Virus record (IMG/VR): IMGVR_UViG_3300012928_001820
Coordinates: 1 to 28,888 of that record
Strand: one strand, 5' to 3'
DNA length: 28,888 nucleotides
From: a virus
Each line of letters starts with the position of its first letter. Position 1 is the stretch's first letter. Below the pieces are notes generated by a model. That model had not been told where the DNA came from. It worked only from the letters and a program-made list of their open reading frames with translations, and searched no databases. This document shows positions 14,733-21,756 of this stretch, piece after piece. The position numbers were made by a program, and so were the translations under genes.

Positions 14733-14903
14733 TTAGAAAAACTATATGAACAGTCATTAATGAAGTGGGGATTCGATTGGTTACCAACAACACCACCAGA
14801 CGGTTACTTAAATTCATTTGATAAATTCAAACAAAAGATGGAATCAGATAATGAATTCTATAATAAAGTTGTAAAAGAATTAAACCAAAACAAAGATGAG
14901 TAA
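14724..14903 (+). CDS. Hypothetical protein
   Basis: A 59-residue protein of unknown function beginning MSKLEKLYEQSLMKWGFDWLP, with a Pro-rich turn and a charged C-terminal helix. I prefer ATG 14724, which overlaps the TGA of the nucleotidyltransferase gene (ATGA) and lies within the start-site repeat, over the in-frame upstream ATG 14688 inside that gene. Its last codons overlap the next start by eight bases. Confidence 0.65.
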   Translation: MSKLEKLYEQSLMKWGFDWLPTTPPDGYLNSFDKFKQKMESDNEFYNKVVKELNQNKDE

Positions 14904-14904
14904 A
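14882..14904 (+). repeat. Start-site repeat, copy 2 of 3
   Basis: Identical to the copy at 14710. Here it also encodes the last residues, QNKDE, of the preceding 59-residue protein in another frame, so the bases serve two reading frames. Confidence 0.9.
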
Positions 14905-15192
14905 CAATATAATGTAAAGTATGAAGTAGGGCAAGATGTCTATGTATTAAGAGATAAAAAGATAAGTAAAAATAGGATAGACAAGATTAGAGTTACCGAA
15001 CAACAACCTTATACTAAGGGTAATTCAGATGGAACTCTTACTGAAATGTCGGGTATTGAAATAGATTATCTTATAGAAACAAAAAGAGATTTCATACATC
15101 CACATACAAAAAGTACCCAAAGTTCATACGATTGGTATAGTCAAGAAGATGTCTTTACTAATAAGGATGAATTGATTGTACAAATTGTATAA
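14896..15192 (+). CDS. Hypothetical protein, beta-rich
   Basis: A 98-residue protein of unknown function. The early strand KYEVGQDVYVLRDKKI and the alternating polar/hydrophobic pattern that follows suggest a small beta-barrel or SH3-like fold. It starts within the second start-site repeat and overlaps the upstream gene by eight bases. No motif indicates activity. Confidence 0.6.
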   Translation: MSKQYNVKYEVGQDVYVLRDKKISKNRIDKIRVTEQQPYTKGNSDGTLTEMSGIEIDYLIETKRDFIHPHTKSTQSSYDWYSQEDVFTNKDELIVQIV

Positions 15193-15213
15193 ACCAAAAC
15201 AAAGATGAGTAAA
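15191..15213 (+). repeat. Start-site repeat, copy 3 of 3
   Basis: Identical to the copies at 14710 and 14882. It begins at the stop codon of the 98-residue gene and covers the start of the 142-residue gene. Confidence 0.9.
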
Positions 15214-15633
15214 GAAGAAAAAGGATTGGAGTTATTAAACGAAAAAGGACTGGAAGGAATCCAGTACCTTAAATTAGTGGGGTTTAAACCAGGTTCAGAA
15301 ATGTATGATTTAATTAAACAAGCTGAACAGTTAGGTTACATTCCTAACAATACCGTACAAATAAAACCTATTACATGGTTACCTTATTCTAATCATGGAT
15401 GGGGTAATGGTTATGTTTCAATACAAGAAGGACATAAGTTTTATGAAAAAACTTATTATGAGTTATATGAATTAGGTGTAGACGCGATTGGTGGATTAAC
15501 TTATAGTCAACATGAAGACAGTGGTTGGGTAGTAGGATTTGATACCGCTCATAGTTTCAATAGTAGTAAAATACATGATGAGAATTTTGTTAAGACTGAA
15601 ACTATTGAATTGTTACTTCAGATTTTTACCTAG
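15205..15633 (+). CDS. Conserved phage hypothetical protein
   Basis: A 142-residue protein. The C-terminal two thirds resemble small phage proteins with the landmarks GWGNGYVSIQEGH around 67-79, IGGLTYS near 93-99 and WVVGFDTAHSF near 107-117. I know of no function. The N-terminal 45 residues look like a separate helical segment. It starts in the third start-site repeat, and its 3' end overlaps the convergent membrane-protein gene by 21 bases. Confidence 0.6.
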   Translation: MSKEEKGLELLNEKGLEGIQYLKLVGFKPGSEMYDLIKQAEQLGYIPNNTVQIKPITWLPYSNHGWGNGYVSIQEGHKFYEKTYYELYELGVDAIGGLTYSQHEDSGWVVGFDTAHSFNSSKIHDENFVKTETIELLLQIFT

Positions 15634-15918
15634 TTCTTTTTCTAATTGTTCTATACGGTAGTGAAGTAGAGCGTTCTCTATTTCCATTTTCCTTAACTTA
15701 ATAACTGTTTCTTGGACGGACTCTGGTGGTTCAAACTCAATTATCCAATTATGGTTAGACTCTACAGTTTCCTCCATTCTTGTCATATCCAACCTGAGTC
15801 TGGTTGTTTCTGCAGTTAAACTAAACCATATTCCTGCAATAGAAACCACACCAACAATCATACCTATGAGTGCTTTAACATCTAATTTAATTTGTGATTT
15901 TTCAGAAAGTTCAGACAT
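15613..15918 (-). CDS. Single-pass membrane protein with coiled coil
   Basis: A 101-residue protein with one hydrophobic helix (about residues 15-35) after a short charged N-terminus, then a charged region and a C-terminal heptad-like helix from about 68 to 98 ending in QLEKELGKNLK. This layout suggests an inner-membrane anchor with a coiled coil. A spanin-like or lysis-accessory role is conceivable but unsupported by motif. It lies two bases after the 76-residue gene and probably shares its transcript. Confidence 0.6.
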   Translation of the reverse strand: MSELSEKSQIKLDVKALIGMIVGVVSIAGIWFSLTAETTRLRLDMTRMEETVESNHNWIIEFEPPESVQETVIKLRKMEIENALLHYRIEQLEKELGKNLK

Positions 15919-15920
15919 AG

Positions 15921-16151
15921 TTAACGAGTCTTTAAATAGTCAGTTATTAACTGTACCATACCAGCATCAAAATATCTGGAGTCAAACTCAGCTACTATTT
16001 CACTTGAGTCATCAGTTTCATGGTATACCATATAACGAGGATAATCAAAACCATCAGTATATTCTACAACTAGTTCACCATCTTTATAGTCGGTTCTACT
16101 AATCTCATCAATACTGAACTCTCTTAATAGTTTTCTAATTTGATTTCTCAT
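15921..16151 (-). CDS. Small putative virion protein with (L/I)xE head motif
   Basis: A 76-residue protein beginning MRNQIRKLLREFSIDEIS. This basic amphipathic opening ends in LRE (9-11) and IDE (14-16), the kind of segment seen at the N-terminus of the endolysin, the DHH enzyme and the two large proteins here. The rest looks like a small beta-rich domain, with VVEYTDGFDYPRYMVYH. It has a TATTTAT box 16 bases upstream on the minus strand. Packaging in the head is inference. Confidence 0.55.
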   Translation of the reverse strand: MRNQIRKLLREFSIDEISRTDYKDGELVVEYTDGFDYPRYMVYHETDDSSEIVAEFDSRYFDAGMVQLITDYLKTR

Positions 16152-16156
16152 TTTAT

Positions 16157-16187
16157 TTGTTTTATTAATAAATATTAATTACTTTTG
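16157..16187 (+). promoter_or_regulatory. Bacteroidota-type promoter giving a near-leaderless transcript
   Basis: TTG at 16157-16159, a 20-base spacer and TACTTTTG at 16180-16187, then four bases and ATG 16192. The geometry is identical to the promoter before the PcfJ-like gene. Confidence 0.65.
16168..16174 (-). promoter_or_regulatory. Candidate late-promoter box TATTTAT
   Basis: On the minus strand TATTTAT lies 16 bases before the ATG of the 76-residue gene. It sits inside the spacer of the opposing host-type promoter, so the two directions may exclude one another in time. Confidence 0.4.
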
Positions 16188-16191
16188 AAAT

Positions 16192-16662
16192 ATGGATGAA
16201 ATAATATACATAGTATCTTTTATAATTTTTTTAGTAGGAATCTCAGGTTCTATAGTCCCAGGAATACCAGGCCCATTTATTAGTTATATGGGGTTGGTTT
16301 TAATATACGGAACTACTGATTTTCCTGTGTCTACTGAAATGATGTGGATACTAGGGTTCTTTATGTTATTATCTACTGTAGGTGATTATGTCTTACAGAT
16401 ATTAGGAGTCAAGAAGTTAGGTGGTGGTAAAAATGCCATTAGAGGTACAATAATAGGTACCATAATTGGGTTATTAGTTCCACCTGTAGGGATATTAATA
16501 GGTGCACTGATAGGTGCATTTATAGGTGCACAAAGTGAAACGGATAATGATTCACAAGCTTTAAAAGTTGCTTTAGGTGCATTTGTTGGATTTGTTTTGG
16601 GTACTGTCGTCAAACTAGTTTACAGTATCTATATTATTTATTACGCAATTACATTATTATGA
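16192..16662 (+). CDS. DUF456 family membrane protein
   Basis: A 156-residue integral membrane protein with about four hydrophobic helices. The family signature is visible: GISGSIVPGIPGPFISYMGL near 17-36, GVKKLGGGKNAIRG near 72-85, and Gly-rich helices IGTIIGLLVPPVGILIGALIGAFIGA. DUF456 members are small membrane proteins of unknown role. The last codons overlap the UV endonuclease start by four bases (ATGA), so the two are cotranslated. Confidence 0.85.
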   Translation: MDEIIYIVSFIIFLVGISGSIVPGIPGPFISYMGLVLIYGTTDFPVSTEMMWILGFFMLLSTVGDYVLQILGVKKLGGGKNAIRGTIIGTIIGLLVPPVGILIGALIGAFIGAQSETDNDSQALKVALGAFVGFVLGTVVKLVYSIYIIYYAITLL

Positions 16663-17579
16663 ATTTAGGATACGCTTGTATAAACATGACCCTAAGTGGT
16701 CAAAAACCAAAAATTACCACAAATAGGTCAATGATTAAAAAAACCTTTTTAAGTAAAGGTATTGATTATGCGGGAGAACTAGCGTTATTAAATTGTACGG
16801 ACCTATACAAAATTATACTTTGGAATGTAAAAAATGGTATTAAGTTTTTTAGAGTATCTTCAGATATATTTCCCTGGGCTTCTGAGTACAACATAGAAGA
16901 CCTACCACAGTATGGGACGATTCAAACAATATTAAGTAGTTGTGGTCAGTACTCTAAAGACAACGGTTTAAGACTAACTACACACCCAGGACCTTTTAAT
17001 GTCCTAGTCTCACCGAGAGAACATGTGGTAAAAAATACTATAACTGATTTGACCAATCACGGTAAAGTTTTTGATTTATTAGAATTATCACGCACACCTT
17101 ACAATAAAATTAATATTCATTGTAATGGTGTCTACGGTGATAAAAAGGCAGCTATGGACCGATTCTGTGAGAACTTCAAATTATTACCTGAGTCAGTCCA
17201 GACTCGTCTTACAGTTGAAAATGATGACAAAGCGAGCATGTACTCAGTTAAAGACTTAATGTATATACATGAAAAGATAGGTATCCCAATAGTCTTTGAC
17301 TATCACCACCACAAGTTTTGTACTGGAGGTCTTTCAGAAAAAGAAGCTTTGGAATTAGCAATCTCTACATGGCCTACAGATATTACACCTGTGGTACATT
17401 ATTCCGAATCTAAATCACTACATGAAAGTAATGAAAAAATAAAACCACAAGCACACTCCGACTATGCGGACAAGATACCAGATACCTATGGTAATGACGT
17501 AGATATTATGGTAGAAGCAAAAGCCAAAGAGTTGTCAATATTGAAACATTTAAATCCCCAACCTAGTTTAGTAATATAA
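16659..17579 (+). CDS. uvsE: UV-damage endonuclease (UvsE/UVDE)
   Basis: A 306-residue TIM-barrel endonuclease of the UVDE family, which nicks DNA 5' to UV photoproducts and starts alternative excision repair. Metal ligands expected from the family can be placed: His109 in THPGPF, His154 in NIHCN, Glu187 in VENDD, Asp214 and the His cluster in FDYHHH (214-218), His247 in VVHYSES, His266 in AHSDY and Glu286. RVSSDIFPWASE at 65-76 matches the conserved RxSSDxFP block. It appears full length and intact. It would help the phage repair its DNA. It overlaps the DUF456 gene by four bases. Confidence 0.93.
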   Translation: MNLGYACINMTLSGQKPKITTNRSMIKKTFLSKGIDYAGELALLNCTDLYKIILWNVKNGIKFFRVSSDIFPWASEYNIEDLPQYGTIQTILSSCGQYSKDNGLRLTTHPGPFNVLVSPREHVVKNTITDLTNHGKVFDLLELSRTPYNKINIHCNGVYGDKKAAMDRFCENFKLLPESVQTRLTVENDDKASMYSVKDLMYIHEKIGIPIVFDYHHHKFCTGGLSEKEALELAISTWPTDITPVVHYSESKSLHESNEKIKPQAHSDYADKIPDTYGNDVDIMVEAKAKELSILKHLNPQPSLVI

Positions 17580-17592
17580 TTTACAATTAAGT

Positions 17593-17622
17593 TTGTATTT
17601 TAAAATTATTTTTGTATATTTG
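17593..17622 (+). promoter_or_regulatory. Bacteroidota-type promoter
   Basis: TTG at 17593-17595, a 19-base spacer and TATATTTG at 17615-17622. This places the start of the next gene at ATG 17657, since an upstream in-frame TTG at 17612 lies before the expected transcription start. Confidence 0.7.
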
Positions 17623-17656
17623 TATTGTTCAATTATTCACACTTAATACTTTTTAC

Positions 17657-18226
17657 ATGACAGACCAGGAAACAATACAAAAACTTAAAGACTATACAGG
17701 AGATAACGGATTTCTTAAATCAGTACTAAATGGATACAACCGTTGGGGAAGACTAACCCCAAAACAAATGGAAGCGGTTAAGAAATTTTTCACACCTAAA
17801 AAACCTAAAGGTACTATCAAACCTATTAAAGTTAATGTTGACCTGGTTTTAAAAAGGTATGTGGCAAGAGGAATTTCAGAAGAGTATGACTTAGGTAAAG
17901 TAACACCTATTACTGTTACTGTTTCAGAAATCACTGCACTTACTCCTAAAGCAGTTAGAGTAAAAGGGAAGATGACTTTTACTGATGTTGGGTGTTGTCG
18001 TAATTGTGGAAGAGACCTCACTGATTGGATATCAAAGGCTTCGGGAATGGGACCAGTATGTGCAAAACATCTAGGAATTACAAGACCTACCACCAAATCA
18101 GAGATAGAGGAATTTAATAAGAAATTAAAAGAAAAAATCGAAGAGATGGGTGAGTTTGAGTTTTGGGTCCCTAAATCACAAATTAAAAATGCAATGGGAA
18201 AGATGAAGTATATTCTAGAGTGTTAA
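17657..18226 (+). CDS. Zinc-finger protein (DUF6011-like)
   Basis: A 189-residue protein. Residues 113-138 hold CCRNCGRDLTDWISKASGMG followed by PVCAKH, a treble-clef-like zinc site with Cys114, Cys117, Cys135 and His138. It resembles the DUF6011 type found in phage and actinobacterial proteins. The N-terminal 60 residues are helical and basic (TPKKPKGTIKPIK), and 61-108 look like beta strands. Nucleic-acid binding is plausible but unproven. I use ATG 17657 because a promoter -7 element ends at 17622. It is monocistronic, ending at a strong terminator. Confidence 0.75.
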   Translation: MTDQETIQKLKDYTGDNGFLKSVLNGYNRWGRLTPKQMEAVKKFFTPKKPKGTIKPIKVNVDLVLKRYVARGISEEYDLGKVTPITVTVSEITALTPKAVRVKGKMTFTDVGCCRNCGRDLTDWISKASGMGPVCAKHLGITRPTTKSEIEEFNKKLKEKIEEMGEFEFWVPKSQIKNAMGKMKYILEC

Positions 18227-18233
18227 CAATTAC

Positions 18234-18258
18234 ATGGGACTTAGGTCCCATTTTTTTT
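18234..18258 (+). terminator. Rho-independent terminator
   Basis: ATGGGAC (18234-18240), loop TTAG, GTCCCAT (18245-18251), then T's to 18258. It ends the zinc-finger transcript. Confidence 0.92.
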
Positions 18259-18302
18259 GCATTAGACTTTTCTTAACTGTTATTATTTAGTATAATTATT
18301 AC

Positions 18303-18686
18303 ATGAATTATCACGAAGACGACAGAGCACAAAGATTATTAGATGTATTTCCTTTAGATAAAGGACAAATTAATGTTAGTTATATAAATTCTACAGAACA
18401 CATTGTTGCGTGGCACAAACATGAAAAACAAACTGACTATTGGATTTGTCTGAAAGGAAGTTTAAAAATTGGTTGGGCTACAGAAGAAGATGGATGTGAG
18501 TTTAAATACCTATCAGATAAAAATCCTCAAGTATTAGAAATACCACCAGGTATATATCATGGATATAAAGCTTTGGAACCAGGTACGATTCTTGCATATT
18601 ACGTTACTAGAAAGTATGACCCTAGTGATGAACATAGAGCAAATATTGGAGATTTTGGTGAAGAATGGAAAACAGAAAATAAATAA
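18303..18686 (+). CDS. RmlC-like cupin, sugar epimerase/isomerase family
   Basis: A 127-residue cupin related to dTDP-4-dehydrorhamnose 3,5-epimerase. Visible features are DDRAQRLLDVF at 6-16, IVAWHKHEKQTDYWICLKG near 34-52 with the cupin His residues, and LEIPPGIYHGYKAL near 78-91. It is shorter than full RmlC (about 180 residues), closer to single-domain sugar ketoisomerases. It may act on a nucleotide sugar in surface-glycan or virion glycosylation, but no glycosyltransferase lies nearby. The start follows an AT-rich 44-base gap without a clear promoter and is six bases before the first ClpP gene. Confidence 0.72.
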   Translation: MNYHEDDRAQRLLDVFPLDKGQINVSYINSTEHIVAWHKHEKQTDYWICLKGSLKIGWATEEDGCEFKYLSDKNPQVLEIPPGIYHGYKALEPGTILAYYVTRKYDPSDEHRANIGDFGEEWKTENK

Positions 18687-18691
18687 AAAAT

Positions 18692-19360
18692 ATGAAAGAT
18701 AATATAATTAAAGATTTTAGTTTATACGCTAGAAGTATGAAAAACCCTATAAGTTCTACAACTTTATGGGATTATGAAAATGCCTTAACTCCCTACATCT
18801 TAGAGGAAAGAGAAATGAGAGCAACCCAGATGGACATTTTTTCTAGATTAATGATGGAAAGAATAATATGGTTATCTGGACCAGTAATGGATATAACAGC
18901 ACAAGTGTTACAGGCACAAATAATGTACTTAGATACGATTAATGATGACGACATTACATTACATATAGATTCTCCTGGTGGTTCAGTAAAAGCTGGTTTA
19001 GGTATTGTAGATGTAATGGAATATGTTAAATGTGATATCAGAACTTTAAATACTGGTATGGCAGCATCAATGGGTTCAGTACTATTAGGTGTGGGAACTA
19101 AAGGTAAAAGAAGTTCTTTACGTTACAGTAAAACAATGTTACACCAGTCTAGTGGTGGAGCAGTAGGTAACATCCAAGACGCTCGTATTACTATGGACGA
19201 GTGGGAAAAAACTAACAAGATTTTGTTCGAAATTTTAGGTAAAGCTTGTGGTAAAACAGCAAAAAGAGTAGAAAAAGATGCACAAAGAGACTTGTGGTTG
19301 GATGCACAACAAGCATTAGACTACGGAATAATCGACGAAATAATTCAAAAAAGAAGTTAA
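18692..19360 (+). CDS. clpP: ClpP-like serine protease, copy 1
   Basis: A 222-residue ClpP-type peptidase. IDSPGGSV at 92-99 forms the oxyanion strand, Ser126 lies in GMAASMGS, His151 in MLHQSSGG and Asp200 in AQRDLWL, so the Ser-His-Asp triad is complete. The extra N-terminal 40 residues resemble a propeptide or axial-loop extension. Cellular ClpP forms a tetradecamer fed by an AAA+ partner. A phage ClpP could work with the host ClpX/ClpA, replace a host subunit or act in head assembly. It lies one base before a second, divergent ClpP gene. Confidence 0.9.
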   Translation: MKDNIIKDFSLYARSMKNPISSTTLWDYENALTPYILEEREMRATQMDIFSRLMMERIIWLSGPVMDITAQVLQAQIMYLDTINDDDITLHIDSPGGSVKAGLGIVDVMEYVKCDIRTLNTGMAASMGSVLLGVGTKGKRSSLRYSKTMLHQSSGGAVGNIQDARITMDEWEKTNKILFEILGKACGKTAKRVEKDAQRDLWLDAQQALDYGIIDEIIQKRS

Positions 19361-19361
19361 A

Positions 19362-19961
19362 ATGAAAAAAGAACCAATTTGGGGAGCCAAAGGTGAAGAA
19401 ACCAATGCTTCCAGTGATAGTACAAATCAAATTACAAATGTAGACAACCACATTTATTTCTATTCAGAAGTAGAAAGACCTAAGATGTTGGAATTAAATA
19501 AAAAACTAAATGAATTAGATGTGAAACTTCAAACTACTAGTTTAAAGTTAGGGACAGAATTACCTAAAATTTATCTTCACATTAATTCATATGGTGGTAG
19601 TATTTTTGCAGGGCTTTCAACCCTAGATACGATTAGAAATACAAAATGTGAAGTCGTAACAATTATTGAAGGATGTGCTGCTAGTGCGGGTACAATGATA
19701 AGTGTGGTAGGTAAAGAAAGATACATGCATAAACACGCTTACATGTTAATACACCAATTAAGTGCTGGGAGTTGGGGTAAATATTCTGACCTAGTTGATG
19801 ATATGGAAAATAACACAAGGTTAATGGAGATGATAAAAAAATTATATAAAGAATATACCCAGGTTCCCGATAAAGAATTAGATGAGATTCTCAAACATGA
19901 TTTATGGTGGGACGCAGAAAAATGTTTAGAGTATGGTCTAGTAGATAAAATTTTGGATTAA
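19362..19961 (+). CDS. clpP: ClpP-like serine protease, copy 2
   Basis: A 199-residue ClpP-type peptidase clearly different from its neighbour. INSYGGSIFAG at 74-84 replaces the usual DSPGG, Ser108 lies in GCAASAGT, His131 in LIHQLSAG and Asp180 in KHDLWW, so the triad is kept. It has its own N-terminal extension with a predicted helix at 39-56. Adjacent, non-identical subunits suggest a mixed ring as in cyanobacterial or plastid ClpP/ClpR complexes, except that both here keep the triad. It is followed by a membrane-protein gene after nine bases. Confidence 0.9.
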   Translation: MKKEPIWGAKGEETNASSDSTNQITNVDNHIYFYSEVERPKMLELNKKLNELDVKLQTTSLKLGTELPKIYLHINSYGGSIFAGLSTLDTIRNTKCEVVTIIEGCAASAGTMISVVGKERYMHKHAYMLIHQLSAGSWGKYSDLVDDMENNTRLMEMIKKLYKEYTQVPDKELDEILKHDLWWDAEKCLEYGLVDKILD

Positions 19962-19970
19962 TTACACAGT

Positions 19971-20435
19971 ATGTTAGAAAAATATATACAATGGTTGGAT
20001 AAAATAGCTGTAAGTCTTAGTAAAAAAGGAAACGTTATCCCATTTATTAAAAAACATAAGTGGAAAATGTTAATAATCTTTTTTTTATTTAAAGGATTAG
20101 AAACAATGTATGTTTTATATAAAAGAGGAATGTGTACAAATTGTAAACCTCCCACAGAAAAACAACTTGAAAATTTTGGTGGGGACATAGAAAAATGGAC
20201 ACAATATAATTCTAATTTTAACTTTGTACCATATACAGATTTTAAAACATATTTCTCAGACTTACTTTTCCCATTACTAGTCAATTGGATTGTATTAATA
20301 GTTGGAATTTCAATAATTTATATAACATATAAGTTAGGTCTTAACATCCTTAAAAATATTAGAAGTAGGGTAACTGATAAAATAAAAAATAAAATGGGAG
20401 AACAATTGAAAAAACAAAAATTAAAAAACCAATGA
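19971..20435 (+). CDS. Membrane protein with two transmembrane helices
   Basis: A 154-residue protein with a hydrophobic helix near 33-50, a loop of about 45 residues containing CTNC at 55-58, a second helix near 99-119, and a strongly basic C-terminal tail ([12 protein letters not shown]). Helix count and charge suggest the loop lies in the periplasm and both ends in the cytoplasm. The CxxC could bind metal or form a disulfide. I do not recognise the family. It overlaps the cyclophilin start by four bases (ATGA). Confidence 0.65.
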   Translation: MLEKYIQWLDKIAVSLSKKGNVIPFIKKHKWKMLIIFFLFKGLETMYVLYKRGMCTNCKPPTEKQLENFGGDIEKWTQYNSNFNFVPYTDFKTYFSDLLFPLLVNWIVLIVGISIIYITYKLGLNILKNIRSRVTDKIKNKMGEQLKKQKLKNQ

Positions 20436-20848
20436 GAATAACAACTGAACATGGAGATATGATAATTTCATTATATGAAGAAACTCCTTTAACTACAAAA
20501 AATTTTAAAAATTTAGTTAATAATAATTTTTATACAGATTTAAATTTTCACAGAGTTATTCCAGGTTTTGTGGTACAAGGTGGTTGTCCCGAAGGTACAG
20601 GAGCAGGTGGACCAGGACATACAATTAAATGTGAAACAAATAGTGAAAAACAATATCATGAAAAAGGTGTTTTATCTATGGCTCATGCAGGTAAGGATAC
20701 TGGAGGTTCCCAATTCTTTATATGTCTTAACAGACATACAACTTCACATCTAGATGGAGTTCATACTTGCTTTGGTAGGGTTATAAAAGGTATAGAAATA
20801 CTTGACAAAATAAAACAAGGAGATAAATTTAATATATTAAAAAAATAA
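20432..20848 (+). CDS. Cyclophilin-type peptidyl-prolyl isomerase
   Basis: A compact 138-residue cyclophilin, which catalyses cis-trans isomerisation at proline. Active-site blocks are present: [13 protein letters not shown] at 39-51 with catalytic Arg41, [15 protein letters not shown] at 83-97 and [12 protein letters not shown] at 106-117. It is shorter than the usual 160-170 residues but lacks no core strand that I can see. No signal peptide, so it is cytoplasmic. It is cotranslated with the preceding membrane protein and lies three bases before a glutaredoxin-like gene, forming a folding and redox cluster with the ClpP pair. Confidence 0.92.
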   Translation: MRITTEHGDMIISLYEETPLTTKNFKNLVNNNFYTDLNFHRVIPGFVVQGGCPEGTGAGGPGHTIKCETNSEKQYHEKGVLSMAHAGKDTGGSQFFICLNRHTTSHLDGVHTCFGRVIKGIEILDKIKQGDKFNILKK

Positions 20849-20851
20849 ATT

Positions 20852-21361
20852 ATGGATAAACCTGAAATTTTTATGTACACCATGCCAACGTGTGGTTATT
20901 GTGCTAAAATGAAAAAAGAATTAGATGAAGCTGGAGTTTCATACACTGAAAAAGATTATAAAGAACATAAAAAAGACTGGGACCACGTCAAGTCCCTAAC
21001 TAGAAGTGCAGTCTTCCCGACATTCGAAATCGGGAAAGAATACTTAGTACCAAGTAGAGATTTTTTAAGTCCTAAAGAAGCCATTCAATCCTTACAATAC
21101 TATCAAAATGTAGTTCACAGAGACCAAACTATTGAAGATGTTATAGAATTAATTAAAAATAATATGTACATGACTAAAATGTTAATGGACAAGGTGGATA
21201 GTATAACCAAGAGATTTGATGAAGAAGATAGAAAAAATAAACATCAAGAGGATTTACAAAAAAGAAGAATGGAAGTAGTTGAAAGGAATAAAAAAATGGC
21301 TAAAGAAATAGAAGAAAAAAGAAGAGAACATAATATAAACCCTGGTAATATAAATATGTAA
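20852..21361 (+). CDS. Glutaredoxin fused to a coiled-coil tail, CGYC active site
   Basis: A 169-residue protein. Residues 1-85 form a glutaredoxin-like domain: MYTMPTCGYCAKMKK with CGYC at 14-17, and the cis-Pro in AVFPTFEIG. From about 95 a helical stretch leads into a strongly charged coiled coil (residues 115-160, Lys/Glu/Arg-rich). The tail is unusual for glutaredoxin and may hold it in an oligomer or a complex. It is the fourth thioredoxin-fold protein in the window and is not in the glutamine synthetase operon. Confidence 0.85.
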   Translation: MDKPEIFMYTMPTCGYCAKMKKELDEAGVSYTEKDYKEHKKDWDHVKSLTRSAVFPTFEIGKEYLVPSRDFLSPKEAIQSLQYYQNVVHRDQTIEDVIELIKNNMYMTKMLMDKVDSITKRFDEEDRKNKHQEDLQKRRMEVVERNKKMAKEIEEKRREHNINPGNINM

Positions 21362-21368
21362 ATTAATC

Positions 21369-21375
21369 TATTTAT
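21369..21375 (+). promoter_or_regulatory. Candidate late-promoter box TATTTAT
   Basis: TATTTAT is followed by AACT and the ATG of the 45-residue ORF at 21380, the four-base spacing seen at the DUF192 and endolysin genes. Confidence 0.4.
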
Positions 21376-21379
21376 AACT

Positions 21380-21517
21380 ATGAGAGTACACGTACCTATG
21401 ATTATAAGACACTTAAGTAGTAATCAATTACTAGTCGCAGTACCTGATTACCCACAACCTTTAGTTATGTCATATGAACAATTCGAAAGAGAACAAAGAA
21501 AATACGGACAATATTAA
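21380..21517 (+). CDS. Small hypothetical protein (45 residues)
   Basis: A short ORF that encodes a compact peptide, beginning MRVHVPMIIRHLSSNQLLVAV and ending YEQFEREQRKYGQY. It has two possible strands and a basic helix. Support for it being real is the TATTTAT box with four-base spacing and the lack of any other gene in the 112 bases before 21474. It overlaps the following ORF by 44 bases in another frame. Function unknown. Confidence 0.45.
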   Translation: MRVHVPMIIRHLSSNQLLVAVPDYPQPLVMSYEQFEREQRKYGQY

Positions 21518-21737
21518 ATTCTTTAAAAATCAAAATAAAATATTTGATAAAATAGTAGAGTGCATACTCAAAGACCAAATAAAAGATAGGGAGGACCTCA
21601 AACTTTTTGGTATTACACAACCACAATTACAAAAAGAAGTTGTATGGGCACTTTTCGAAGAAAAGGTAGTTACCACAGAAAACAAAAAAGAAAAACATCG
21701 ACTAATCAATAAATTTCATAGAGCGAATCTTCTATAG
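21474..21737 (+). CDS. Hypothetical basic helical protein
   Basis: An 87-residue, Lys-rich protein with two or three predicted helices (around 16-36, 50-62 and 70-85) and no recognised motif. The first 14 codons overlap the 45-residue ORF, so either the two are coupled or translation begins elsewhere. No later in-frame ATG exists. A small nucleic-acid-binding helical bundle is possible from charge alone. Confidence 0.5.
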   Translation: MNNSKENKENTDNIKFFKNQNKIFDKIVECILKDQIKDREDLKLFGITQPQLQKEVVWALFEEKVVTTENKKEKHRLINKFHRANLL

Positions 21738-21744
21738 TCTCAGA

Positions 21745-21751
21745 TATTTAT
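21745..21751 (+). promoter_or_regulatory. Candidate late-promoter box TATTTAT
   Basis: TATTTAT is followed by five bases and the ATG of the giant multidomain gene, the same spacing as at the DHH gene. Confidence 0.45.
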
Positions 21752-21756
21752 GATTA

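Noticed and set aside
14710-15213. Short CRISPR-like array from the three identical 23-base repeats
   Set aside because: The spacers are unequal (149 and 286 bases), they are coding, and each repeat covers a start codon. There are no cas genes.
17612-17656. Upstream TTG start for the zinc-finger protein
   Set aside because: It lies inside the -7 element of a well-matched promoter, upstream of the expected transcription start. ATG 17657 is preferred.
20568-20753. Plus-strand ORF of 61 codons inside the cyclophilin gene
   Set aside because: It is a frame-shifted reading of a well-conserved cyclophilin core, with no support of its own.
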